64,000 nt of DNA from Bradyrhizobium sp. SRL28 (GTDB lineage Bacteria; Pseudomonadota; Alphaproteobacteria; Rhizobiales; Xanthobacteraceae), in the NCBI RefSeq assembly GCF_018596315.1, contig NZ_JAHEAG010000007.1:224101-288100 (forward strand). Reading direction: 5' to 3'. Below the pieces are notes generated by a model that had not been told where the DNA came from, searched no databases, and saw only the letters and a program-made list of their open reading frames with translations. Positions 57,635 through 64,000 of this stretch are shown piece after piece (position 1 is the first letter of the stretch; each line of letters begins with the position of its first letter). The position numbers and the translations under genes are program-made.

Positions 57635-58392
57635 CCCTCGAGGGCCATCAGCTCACCATCGGCTATCAGGACCGCATCGTCGGCACCGGCCTCGACGTCA
57701 AGCTGCAAAAGGGCGAGGTGCTTGCGCTGCTCGGGCCGAACGGCGGCGGCAAGACCACGCTGCTCAAGACGCTGCTCGGGCTTCTGGCGCCGAAGGCCGG
57801 CGAAGTGCGTCTCGACGGCACGGTTCTGTCGGCCCGCTCCATCCGCGAGCGCGCACGCCTGATCGCGTATGTGCCGCAGACCCATGTCGCGACATTTGCA
57901 TTCACCGTGGAAGCGGTTGTTCTGATGGGCCGCACCGCGCATGGCGATCTGTTCGCCCGGCCGACGGCGAAGGACCACCAGATCGCGGCCAGCATGCTCG
58001 AGCGCTTCGGGATCGCGTCGTTAGCGCAACGGCCCTACACCATGATTTCAGGCGGCGAGCGCCAGCTGGTGCTGCTGGCGCGCGCGCTGGCGCAGGAGCC
58101 GCAGTTCATCGTTCTGGACGAGCCGACCGCCAATCTCGACTTCGGCAATCAAGGCAAGGTGATGCGCGAGATCCGCGCGCTGGCGGCTAGCGGCCTTGGC
58201 GTTCTCTTCACCACCCATGATCCCAATCATGCGCTGCGCGCGGCCGACCACGCCTATCTGCTGCGCGACGGCGCGCGCCTTGCCGAGGGGCCGGTTCAGC
58301 AGATCCTGACGCGGGAGCGGCTGGAAGCGCTCTACGGGGCACCGGTGCAGATGATCACCGATGCGACCGGGACGGCGTTCATTCCGGGGTGA
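57631..58392 (+). CDS. ABC importer ATPase (FepC/BtuD/MolC family)
   Basis: 253 residues from MTLEGHQLTIGYQDRIVGTG. Walker A 'LLGPNGGGKTTLLKTLLGLL' (~residues 34-42), ABC signature 'ISGGERQLVLLARALAQEPQ' and Walker B 'FIVLDEPTANLD', then the switch His in 'FTTHDPNHAL'. Energises the permease on the cytosolic side. The track frame that begins at 56797 merely opens onto this gene. Confidence 0.95.
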   Translation: MTLEGHQLTIGYQDRIVGTGLDVKLQKGEVLALLGPNGGGKTTLLKTLLGLLAPKAGEVRLDGTVLSARSIRERARLIAYVPQTHVATFAFTVEAVVLMGRTAHGDLFARPTAKDHQIAASMLERFGIASLAQRPYTMISGGERQLVLLARALAQEPQFIVLDEPTANLDFGNQGKVMREIRALAASGLGVLFTTHDPNHALRAADHAYLLRDGARLAEGPVQQILTRERLEALYGAPVQMITDATGTAFIPG

Positions 58393-58588
58393 GGTCCGCC
58401 CCCGGCACCTGGTGCTTTTGACTAATTCGGACCTCCCGAGTTGACGCACGCTTATTGCCGCGGTGCCACGGGCCGCCCGCTGGGTGGCAATAGGGCCGTC
58501 CCGCGATTACCGCTCACAGCTCCACAACAAAGTGCTAGGCTCCTGCTTGTCCCAACGACGTGTTTTGCCTGGTCGTTCGGAGGGCGCT

Positions 58589-60334
58589 GTGACGGAGCAC
58601 CGGGTTCAAAGGCGATTGGCGGCGATCTTGGCCGCCGACGTGGTTGGTTATTCCGCGCTGATGGAACGCGCTGAGGAGGCCACCTACGCCGAGTTCGAGC
58701 GGCTGAAGTGCGAAGTAATCGAGCCTGGCCTCTCCCGCCACGACGGGCGACTGATCAAGACCACGGGTGACGGCGCGTTGGCCGAGTTCGCAAGTCCGTC
58801 GGCCGCGGTGCGATGCGCGGTGGAGATACAGGAAAGCATCGCGTCAGGTCGAAGCTCCCTTAAGCTACGCATTGGGGTCAATCTCGGGGAGGTTATCGTC
58901 GGGGCTGACGGCGATCTTTTTGGCGACGGGATCAACATTGCGGTCCGGCTGGAGGGGGTCGCCGATCCGGGCGGCATCCTGATTTCCGAGAAGGTGTACA
59001 GCGAAGTCGAAGGCAAGCTGGACGCTGGCTTCGAGGACCGGGGCGAACAGCAGCTCAAGAACATCGCCAAGCCGGTCCGCGCTTACGCTGTACGCGCGCA
59101 AGCGCATGGCGCGTTGACGGAGAAGATGAGTGCGGCCCCTCCACTTCCAGATAAACCTTCTATTGCGGTTCTAGCGTTCCAGAACATGTCCGGGGATCCC
59201 GAGCAGGAGTATTTTGCTGATGGGATGGTTGAGGAGATCATCACCGCACTCTCACGGTTCAAATCGTTGTTCGTAATCGCTCGCAATTCGAGCTTCACCT
59301 TCAAAGGCCGAGCCGTCGATATCAAGGAAGTCGGGCGCAGGCTTGGTGTGCGGTATGTCCTTGAGGGGGCTGTGCGCAAAGCATCGGGGAAAGTCCGTAT
59401 CACCGGCCAGTTGATTGATGCGATTACTGGCGCGCACATTTGGGCGGACAGGTTCGAACGTGACCTGACGGATGTTTTCGCCCTGCAAGACGAAGTGACG
59501 GCTGCGGTTGTCTCAGCCATTCAGCCAAAATTGTTTCAAACAGAAATTGCAATGGCCGCCCGGCGGAGACCGGAGAACCCCACCGCCTATGATTTTTATC
59601 TCCGAGCCATGCCACATTTTTACCTGACGACCCGCGAGAGTTTGACCGAGGCGATCAGGCTGGCTCATCGCGCTTTGGAACTGGACCCCCGGTTTGGCCT
59701 TGTCGCCGCTCTGGCAGCGGTCCTTCACACGAACAACGTCGTTTTGGGCTACGCCGACGATCCGCAGTTTGATCGCCAAGAAGCAATTCGGCTTATGCGC
59801 TTGGCATTCAGCCTCGACGATGGTGATCCGGACACGTTGGCATGGGCTGCATTAACCTCGACGTTCATGGTCGGCGATAGGGAAAGTGAGATCGAAATGG
59901 CTGACCGGGCCGTCGCGCTCAACCCGAATTCATATGTCGCATGGATCTGTAGAGGCTGGGTCCATCGAAATGCGGGGCTGCCGGAGGAAGCGATCCGCAG
60001 CTTTGAACGTGCCATTCGCGCGAGCCCGGTGGATCCGCTACTATACCGGCTATTTACCGGGATGGGGATGGCCCTTATTGAGCTTCGTCGCTTTGAGGAG
60101 GCCATCGTCGCAGGGAAGAAGGCCCTACGTCAGAACTCCTCCTTCCCGGCAGTCAACGTCGTTCTCGCGTCGGCTTTCGCCCATCTCGGACGCGACGCCG
60201 AGGCGCGTGAGGCGGCGGCGCGTGTGCTGGAACTCGATCCCGCCTTCACAATATCCGCGAGGATGGGTCAGCGCAGACAAGCACAAGCGAAGCTGGAGAT
60301 TGAGGGTCTTCGGAAAGCGGGGTTGCCCGAGTAG
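58589..60334 (+). CDS. Class III adenylate cyclase with TolB-like and TPR regions
   Basis: 581 residues from a GTG preceded by GGAGGG. Residues ~1-175: CHD cyclase domain with metal-binding 'ILAADVVGYSALMERAEEAT' and 'IKTTGDGALAEF', and 'DGINIAVRLEGVADPGGILI' carrying the Asn/Arg end. Residues ~190-330: TolB-like domain ('SIAVLAFQNMSGDPEQEYFA', 'RYVLEGAVRKASGKVRITGQ'). Residues ~370-560: TPR-like helices. Architecture common in Bradyrhizobium; probably makes cAMP and integrates protein interactions. Cytosolic. Confidence 0.92.
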   Translation: MTEHRVQRRLAAILAADVVGYSALMERAEEATYAEFERLKCEVIEPGLSRHDGRLIKTTGDGALAEFASPSAAVRCAVEIQESIASGRSSLKLRIGVNLGEVIVGADGDLFGDGINIAVRLEGVADPGGILISEKVYSEVEGKLDAGFEDRGEQQLKNIAKPVRAYAVRAQAHGALTEKMSAAPPLPDKPSIAVLAFQNMSGDPEQEYFADGMVEEIITALSRFKSLFVIARNSSFTFKGRAVDIKEVGRRLGVRYVLEGAVRKASGKVRITGQLIDAITGAHIWADRFERDLTDVFALQDEVTAAVVSAIQPKLFQTEIAMAARRRPENPTAYDFYLRAMPHFYLTTRESLTEAIRLAHRALELDPRFGLVAALAAVLHTNNVVLGYADDPQFDRQEAIRLMRLAFSLDDGDPDTLAWAALTSTFMVGDRESEIEMADRAVALNPNSYVAWICRGWVHRNAGLPEEAIRSFERAIRASPVDPLLYRLFTGMGMALIELRRFEEAIVAGKKALRQNSSFPAVNVVLASAFAHLGRDAEAREAAARVLELDPAFTISARMGQRRQAQAKLEIEGLRKAGLPE

Positions 60335-60479
60335 CTCTCCAACTGCGACGAGGTGGTGGAATAGCGGTTAATTTGCTGCGGTGCATGAGTCAGCTTCTGA
60401 CCCATCGCGTCATTTCGCCGCTGCGCAGCAGCCGCGTCACTTCAGCAGCAAAGCGGACATCAACTTCGGTGCGTCACGC

Positions 60480-61139
60480 CTAAACCGCGTTGATATCCGC
60501 GCTCTCCAGTATCGGCTTCGGATAGCCATCCCGCGCCACCTTGATCATGGCGCGGCCGAGCTGTTCGCTTGTCGTCATGTGGTTCGGCGTGGCTCGCACC
60601 ATCCAGGACAGCAGCGGCGCGGTGACGGCGTAGACCGCGTTGATCCATCCGGTCTTCGACCTGACGCCGTGCAGCGGCTGGATGCCGGAGGGCCGGAACA
60701 TGTAGGCCGCCTTGAACGGCAGCTTCAAGAGATCGTTCTCGGTCTTGCCCTTGACCCGCGCCCATCTCAGCGAGCCTTGCTCGGTGGAGTCAGTGCCTTT
60801 GCCGGTGACGTAGGTGAACACCATGCCGGGGTTGAGCCGCGCCAGCGTTTTTGCCGCAGCCATGGTGACATCGTAGGTCAGATGCCGGTAGCGCTCCGGA
60901 TCCATGCCGATCGAGGAGACGCCGAGGCAGAAGAAGCAGGCGTCGTATCCGGCAAGTTGGGATTCGATCTTCGAGAAGTCCGTGAAATTATCGTGCAGGA
61001 CTTCATGCAGCTTGGCGTGCTGTACCCCGGTCGGGCTGCGCCCGACCGCCAGTACTTCGGTGACGCTGGCATCGACCAGACACTCACGCAGAACGCCCTG
61101 CCCGACCATGCCGGTGGCACCGAACAGGATGACTTTCAT
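60480..61139 (-). CDS. NAD(P)-binding epimerase-like protein
   Basis: 219 residues. 'VILFGATGMVGQGVLRECLV' is the nucleotide-binding fold (GxxGxxG). 'ACFFCLGVSSIGMDPERYRH' and 'LARLNPGMVFTYVTGKGTDS' resemble the HTATIP2/YraR-like atypical SDR group. No catalytic Tyr-Lys pair is obvious, so it may be a regulatory NADPH-binding protein. Its start overlaps the stop of the alpha/beta hydrolase by 4 bp, showing translational coupling. Confidence 0.85.
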   Translation of the reverse strand: MKVILFGATGMVGQGVLRECLVDASVTEVLAVGRSPTGVQHAKLHEVLHDNFTDFSKIESQLAGYDACFFCLGVSSIGMDPERYRHLTYDVTMAAAKTLARLNPGMVFTYVTGKGTDSTEQGSLRWARVKGKTENDLLKLPFKAAYMFRPSGIQPLHGVRSKTGWINAVYAVTAPLLSWMVRATPNHMTTSEQLGRAMIKVARDGYPKPILESADINAV

Positions 61140-61960
61140 GATTTGATGAACGCGAGCAGGTCGGCGTTGATGGTGGCGGCTTCCGTGGTGGGCATGCCGT
61201 GCGGAAAGCCCTTGTAGGTCTTCAGCGTGCCGTTCTTCAGCAGCTTCGCCGATAACGGCGCGGAGTCTTCATAGGGCACGATCTGGTCGTCGTCGCCATG
61301 CATCACCAGCACCGGCACGGTGATCTTCTTCAGATCCTCGGTAAAGTCGGTCTGCGAGAAGGCGACGATGCCGTCGTAATGCGCCTTGGCGCCGCCCATC
61401 ATGCCCTGACGCCACCAGTTCTCGATCACGGCTTCCGACGGCTTGGCGCCCGGCCGGTTGTAGCCGTAGAACGGACCCGACGGCAGCGCGCGATAGAATT
61501 CCGAGCGGTTGGCCGCGAGCTGCGCCTGAAGGCCGTCGAAGACTTCCTTGGGCAAGCCGCCGGGATTGGCCGTCGTCTGCACCATCAGCGGCGGCACTGC
61601 GCTCAGGATCGCTCCCTTCGCGACCCGGCTCTCGCCGTGGCGGGCGATATAATGCACCACCTCGCCGCCGCCGGTGGAATGGCCGACGTGAACAGCGTTC
61701 TTCAGATCGAGATGCGCGGTCAGCGCCGCGAGGTCGTCGGCGTAATGGTCCATATCGTGGCCGTCGGCCACCTGGCTGGAGCGGCCATGGCCGCGGCGGT
61801 CATGGGCGATGACCCGGAAGCCGTTATTGAGGAAGAACAGCATCTGCGTGTCCCAGTCGTCTGATGACAACGGCCAGCCATGGCTGAACACGATGGGCTG
61901 ACCTTTGCCCCAGTCCTTGTAGAAGATCTCGACGCCGTCTTTGGTCGTGATGGTAGGCAT
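61136..61960 (-). CDS. Alpha/beta hydrolase, non-haem chloroperoxidase-like
   Basis: 274 residues. 'SHGWPLSSDDWDTQMLFFLN' oxyanion segment, 'VIAHDRRGHGRSSQVADGHD', nucleophile elbow 'VHVGHSTGGGEVVHYIARHG' (Ser), catalytic Asp in 'MHGDDDQIVPY' and His in 'GFPHGMPTTEAATIN'. Matches cofactor-free haloperoxidase/aryl-esterase-type enzymes. Cytosolic. Followed by the SDR-like gene with a 4-bp overlap. Confidence 0.9.
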   Translation of the reverse strand: MPTITTKDGVEIFYKDWGKGQPIVFSHGWPLSSDDWDTQMLFFLNNGFRVIAHDRRGHGRSSQVADGHDMDHYADDLAALTAHLDLKNAVHVGHSTGGGEVVHYIARHGESRVAKGAILSAVPPLMVQTTANPGGLPKEVFDGLQAQLAANRSEFYRALPSGPFYGYNRPGAKPSEAVIENWWRQGMMGGAKAHYDGIVAFSQTDFTEDLKKITVPVLVMHGDDDQIVPYEDSAPLSAKLLKNGTLKTYKGFPHGMPTTEAATINADLLAFIKS

Positions 61961-62040
61961 GGGAATTCTCCTCTTGCTTGGTTGCAGTCAACGGCACACC
62001 CCGGCGAACTGGCGTTCGCCGGACGACAGGCGCCGTTCAG

Positions 62041-62541
62041 TCACGCAGGGCGGAATCGCCGCCAGGCGCCGATGATCATGACGACGAAAAACACCAGCAC
62101 GATGCCCTGGGCAACCGCGAAGACTGGTCCGGCGGGCGGGTTGCCCGGCGCCAGCGCCGTCAACGCGGGGATCTTGAGGAAGCTCTGGGTCACCAGCACG
62201 AAGACGTTGAGGTAAAGCGAGAGCAGCGCGGTCACGACGTAAATCCAGCGCCACGCGCCGGCGAGCTTCATGGCGTACAGCGCGACGCAGGCGATCGCGA
62301 GCAAGATGAAAGAGAGAATGCCGAACAGGTGGGAGGGCAGCAGCTTTTCGGTCAACAGCGGCGGAATCACAAAACCTGTGGCACTGGTCAGAATGGTGAA
62401 CAGCAGGAAAACTGCAGTCAAACCCGGCATCCGGTTGGAGCCCAGCATTCCAAACATCACGATCAGGCCCGCAACGATTGCAATCAGACTGATGACCACA
62501 TGAACTATCACGAACGTCGCCACACTCATACCCAATATCAT
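62041..62541 (-). CDS. Multi-pass membrane hypothetical protein
   Basis: 166 residues from MILGMSVATFVIVHVVISLI. Five hydrophobic helices with short loops ('AIVAGLIVMFGMLG', 'VFLLFTILTSATGFVIPP', 'LFGILSFILLAIACVALYAM', 'WIYVVTALLSLYLNVFVLVT', 'GIVLVFFVVMIIGAW'). Resembles the small DUF-type membrane proteins often paired with stress hydrolases, family not named. GGAGGGGG is 7 bp before the ATG. Confidence 0.8.
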   Translation of the reverse strand: MILGMSVATFVIVHVVISLIAIVAGLIVMFGMLGSNRMPGLTAVFLLFTILTSATGFVIPPLLTEKLLPSHLFGILSFILLAIACVALYAMKLAGAWRWIYVVTALLSLYLNVFVLVTQSFLKIPALTALAPGNPPAGPVFAVAQGIVLVFFVVMIIGAWRRFRPA

Positions 62542-62684
62542 TGATGCCCCCTCCATTGGAAATGTTCTAAACGTTACGACGCAGCGCGGAGAATTTCCAC
62601 ACGCATCGCGTGCGGCGACGGCAATGCAGGCATGTGCGTGAATGAAGACACATCAACGAAAGTTGTATGATGCACGAAATATTT

Positions 62685-62712
62685 GCACTGCCGTCACAAA
62701 TGACGGCAGTGC
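62685..62712 (-). terminator. Terminator of the epoxide-hydrolase-like gene
   Basis: GCACTGCCGTCA (62685-62696) pairs perfectly with 62701-62712 over CAAA. On the minus strand it follows the stop at 62725 and is followed by AAATATTT, a weak U tract. Confidence 0.65.
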
Positions 62713-62724
62713 TTCGTTCGAGTT

Positions 62725-63651
62725 TTAACGATTGAGAAATTCGACCAGTTTGGGAATCACCTGATCAGGCGCCTCCTCCATCAGCCAATGCCCCCGCCCC
62801 TTCACCAGCACGCCCTCGACGTTAGTCGCGACCATCTTGCCTTGCTCGATCAGGAACGGACCGCCGGCTTTCTCGCCAGACAGCACGAGCATCGGCATCG
62901 ACAATTTGGTCTTCGCAAGGTCCGCAAACTCGACGGCGTCCTGCGGGAATGCGCGAAAGACCTCCATCCCGGCCTTCATGTTGCCAGGCCTGGCATACTC
63001 CTTGGCATAGAATTGACGATCGGCTTCCGGCACGGATTTCGTGGCATCGGCGGCAAAATCGTTCCAGAAATGTTCGAGATAGATGCGCTCGCGGCCGGTG
63101 ACCAGTGCCAGCGGCGTCTTGCCGAAGAAGTGGAAGTGCCAGAGATCGCGCAGCAGAAAGACATTATTCCATTCGCCAACGCCGGGCAGGAACGCTTCCA
63201 TCAGCACGATCCGGTCGACTTCGCTCGCGTACTGCGCCGCATAGGCGTAGGCGACCATCAGCCCGATATCATGGCCCACCAACCGGATACGGTCGTATTT
63301 GAGGCTTTTCACCAATGCGTGGACGTCCTGCGCCATCGCCTTCTTGGTATATCCGCGCTCCGGCGCCGACGACTGGCCGAAGCCGCGCAGATCAGGTGCG
63401 ATCACGGTGTGCTTGTCGGAAAGCTTTGCGATCAGCGGCCGCCACATATGGCTGGTTTGGGCAAAGCCATGCAGCAGCACGACGGCATCGCCCTTGCCGG
63501 CAACCAGATAGTGCAGCCTGGCACCGTTGACGTCCGCAAATTTGCTCTGAGGCGCTTGCGCGAACGAACTGCTCGAAGGGATCAATGCGACCGATAATGC
63601 CATCCACATGACAGAAGCGATGGCGCGTAGCGTTCTCGGTACGCATTGCAT
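62725..63651 (-). CDS. Secreted epoxide-hydrolase/dehalogenase-like alpha/beta hydrolase
   Basis: 308 residues from MQCVPRTLRAIASVMWMALS, a signal peptide ending near 'SSFAQAP'. 'VVLLHGFAQTSHMWRPLIAK', 'VIAPDLRGFGQSSAPERGYT' and the nucleophile elbow 'IRLVGHDIGLMVAYAYAAQY' have Asp instead of Ser at the nucleophile, as in epoxide hydrolases and haloalkane dehalogenases. The final 'KGRGHWLMEEAPDQVIPKLV' carries the base His. Periplasmic location is unusual for this group. GAGGAA lies ~6 bp before the start; the frame to 63789 is not used. Confidence 0.88.
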   Translation of the reverse strand: MQCVPRTLRAIASVMWMALSVALIPSSSSFAQAPQSKFADVNGARLHYLVAGKGDAVVLLHGFAQTSHMWRPLIAKLSDKHTVIAPDLRGFGQSSAPERGYTKKAMAQDVHALVKSLKYDRIRLVGHDIGLMVAYAYAAQYASEVDRIVLMEAFLPGVGEWNNVFLLRDLWHFHFFGKTPLALVTGRERIYLEHFWNDFAADATKSVPEADRQFYAKEYARPGNMKAGMEVFRAFPQDAVEFADLAKTKLSMPMLVLSGEKAGGPFLIEQGKMVATNVEGVLVKGRGHWLMEEAPDQVIPKLVEFLNR

Positions 63652-63682
63652 GTGAGATTCCTCATTCTTCGTTGAAAGAGGA

Positions 63683-63985
63683 TCAGTAGTAGCGTGGTCC
63701 GTTGTGTGGGGTTTTTCGCTTCGACAGATCGAACAGCACCTCGTCGACATAGCACCAGCCCCAGCCTTCCGGCGGATCGTAGCCTTCAATCACGGGATGG
63801 CCGGTGGCATGGAAGTGCGCTGACGCGTGCTTGTTCGGCGAATCGTCGCAGCAGCCGACGTGGCCGCAGGTGCGGCAGATCCGCAGATGCAGCCACCGGC
63901 TTCCGCTTTTCAGGCATTCCTCGCAACCGAGCGCACTCGGCGTGACCGTTTGAATGCCGGCGATGTGGCTGCAGCCCTTGGACAT
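63683..63985 (-). CDS. UBP-type zinc-finger protein
   Basis: 100 residues. 'CSHIAGIQTVTPSALGCEEC' begins the finger; 'WLHLRICRTCGHVGCCDDSP', 'HASAHFHATGHPVIEGYDPP' and 'WGWCYVDEVLFDL' complete the ZnF-UBP pattern of Cys and His ligands. Eukaryotic members bind the ubiquitin C-terminus; bacterial ones are of unknown role and found next to redox or hydrolase genes. No fused domain. Its start is near the right edge of the window and 5' to the hydrolase at 62725 on the same strand. Confidence 0.9.
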   Translation of the reverse strand: MSKGCSHIAGIQTVTPSALGCEECLKSGSRWLHLRICRTCGHVGCCDDSPNKHASAHFHATGHPVIEGYDPPEGWGWCYVDEVLFDLSKRKTPHNGPRYY

Positions 63986-64000
63986 CCTGAAATCGCTTCC

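Noticed and set aside
62740..63640. Long plus-strand ORF over the hydrolase at 62725
   Set aside because: Antisense shadow; the minus frame has a signal peptide and all alpha/beta hydrolase motifs.
1..64000. CRISPR arrays, prophage or insertion sequences
   Set aside because: No regularly spaced direct repeats, phage structural genes or transposases were seen.

Overview
The window looks like a chromosomal segment of an alphaproteobacterium of the Bradyrhizobium/Rhodopseudomonas group. This is inferred from very GC-rich codon usage, many TRAP/TAXI/Bug solute-binding systems, class III cyclase-TPR proteins, the block murA - DUF2948 - hisD - UPF0262 - low-molecular-weight phosphatase, and several families of short inverted repeats that I remember from Bradyrhizobium genomes. 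No database was searched. About 55 protein genes, one tRNA and one 15-codon leader peptide gene can be supported. No prophage, integrase, transposase or CRISPR array is visible.

Layout. 0-6.7 kb: a DctPQM TRAP transporter (the large permease runs off the left edge) diverges from pobA (4-hydroxybenzoate hydroxylase), followed by a thioesterase and a LysR regulator divergent from a PNPOx-like flavoprotein. 6.7-9 kb: a glutathione-transferase-like gene, a small ORF and a WYL-type regulator share two near-identical operators. 9-17 kb: conserved hypotheticals, a membrane-anchored TAXI protein, a cyclic-nucleotide-binding membrane protein next to a stand-alone DUF6537 protein, an enoyl-CoA hydratase, and a second WYL-regulator/GST divergon (with DUF6157) around a perfect 13-bp inverted repeat. 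17-25 kb: ankyrin protein, propionyl-CoA synthetase, and two related TPR/LprI-type secreted proteins flanking a trpS gene that has a complete leader-peptide attenuator. 25-31.6 kb: membrane protein, CPA1 antiporter, SDR, and a fused TAXI-TRAP permease with its binding protein and a strong terminator. 32-40 kb: degenerate receiver-EAL protein, secreted small proteins, a lysozyme-fold candidate, an orphan Bug binding protein, Nudix hydrolase, thioesterase, aldo/keto reductase and PilZ protein. 40-47.8 kb: a looser accessory stretch with a YciE-like protein, PAN-domain protein, a long repeat element, a second orphan Bug protein, a methyltransferase and a CHRD-RTX protein, ending at tRNA-Phe(GAA). 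48-55 kb: the housekeeping block yacG, maf, [amidase], phosphatase, UPF0262, hisD, DUF2948, murA. 55-64 kb: a Mop protein translationally coupled to a BtuCDF/MolABC-like importer, an adenylate cyclase-TolB-TPR protein, several alpha/beta hydrolases, and a UBP-type zinc-finger protein.

Regulatory content is unusually readable. The trpS leader has tandem Trp codons and mutually exclusive 1:2, 2:3 and 3:4 pairings. The first WYL regulon has two operators 25/27 identical and placed at the same distance from two start codons. The pobA/dctP intergenic region has two palindromes, each lying on a -10 box. Interspersed inverted repeats of at least six families sit mostly within a few bases of gene ends.
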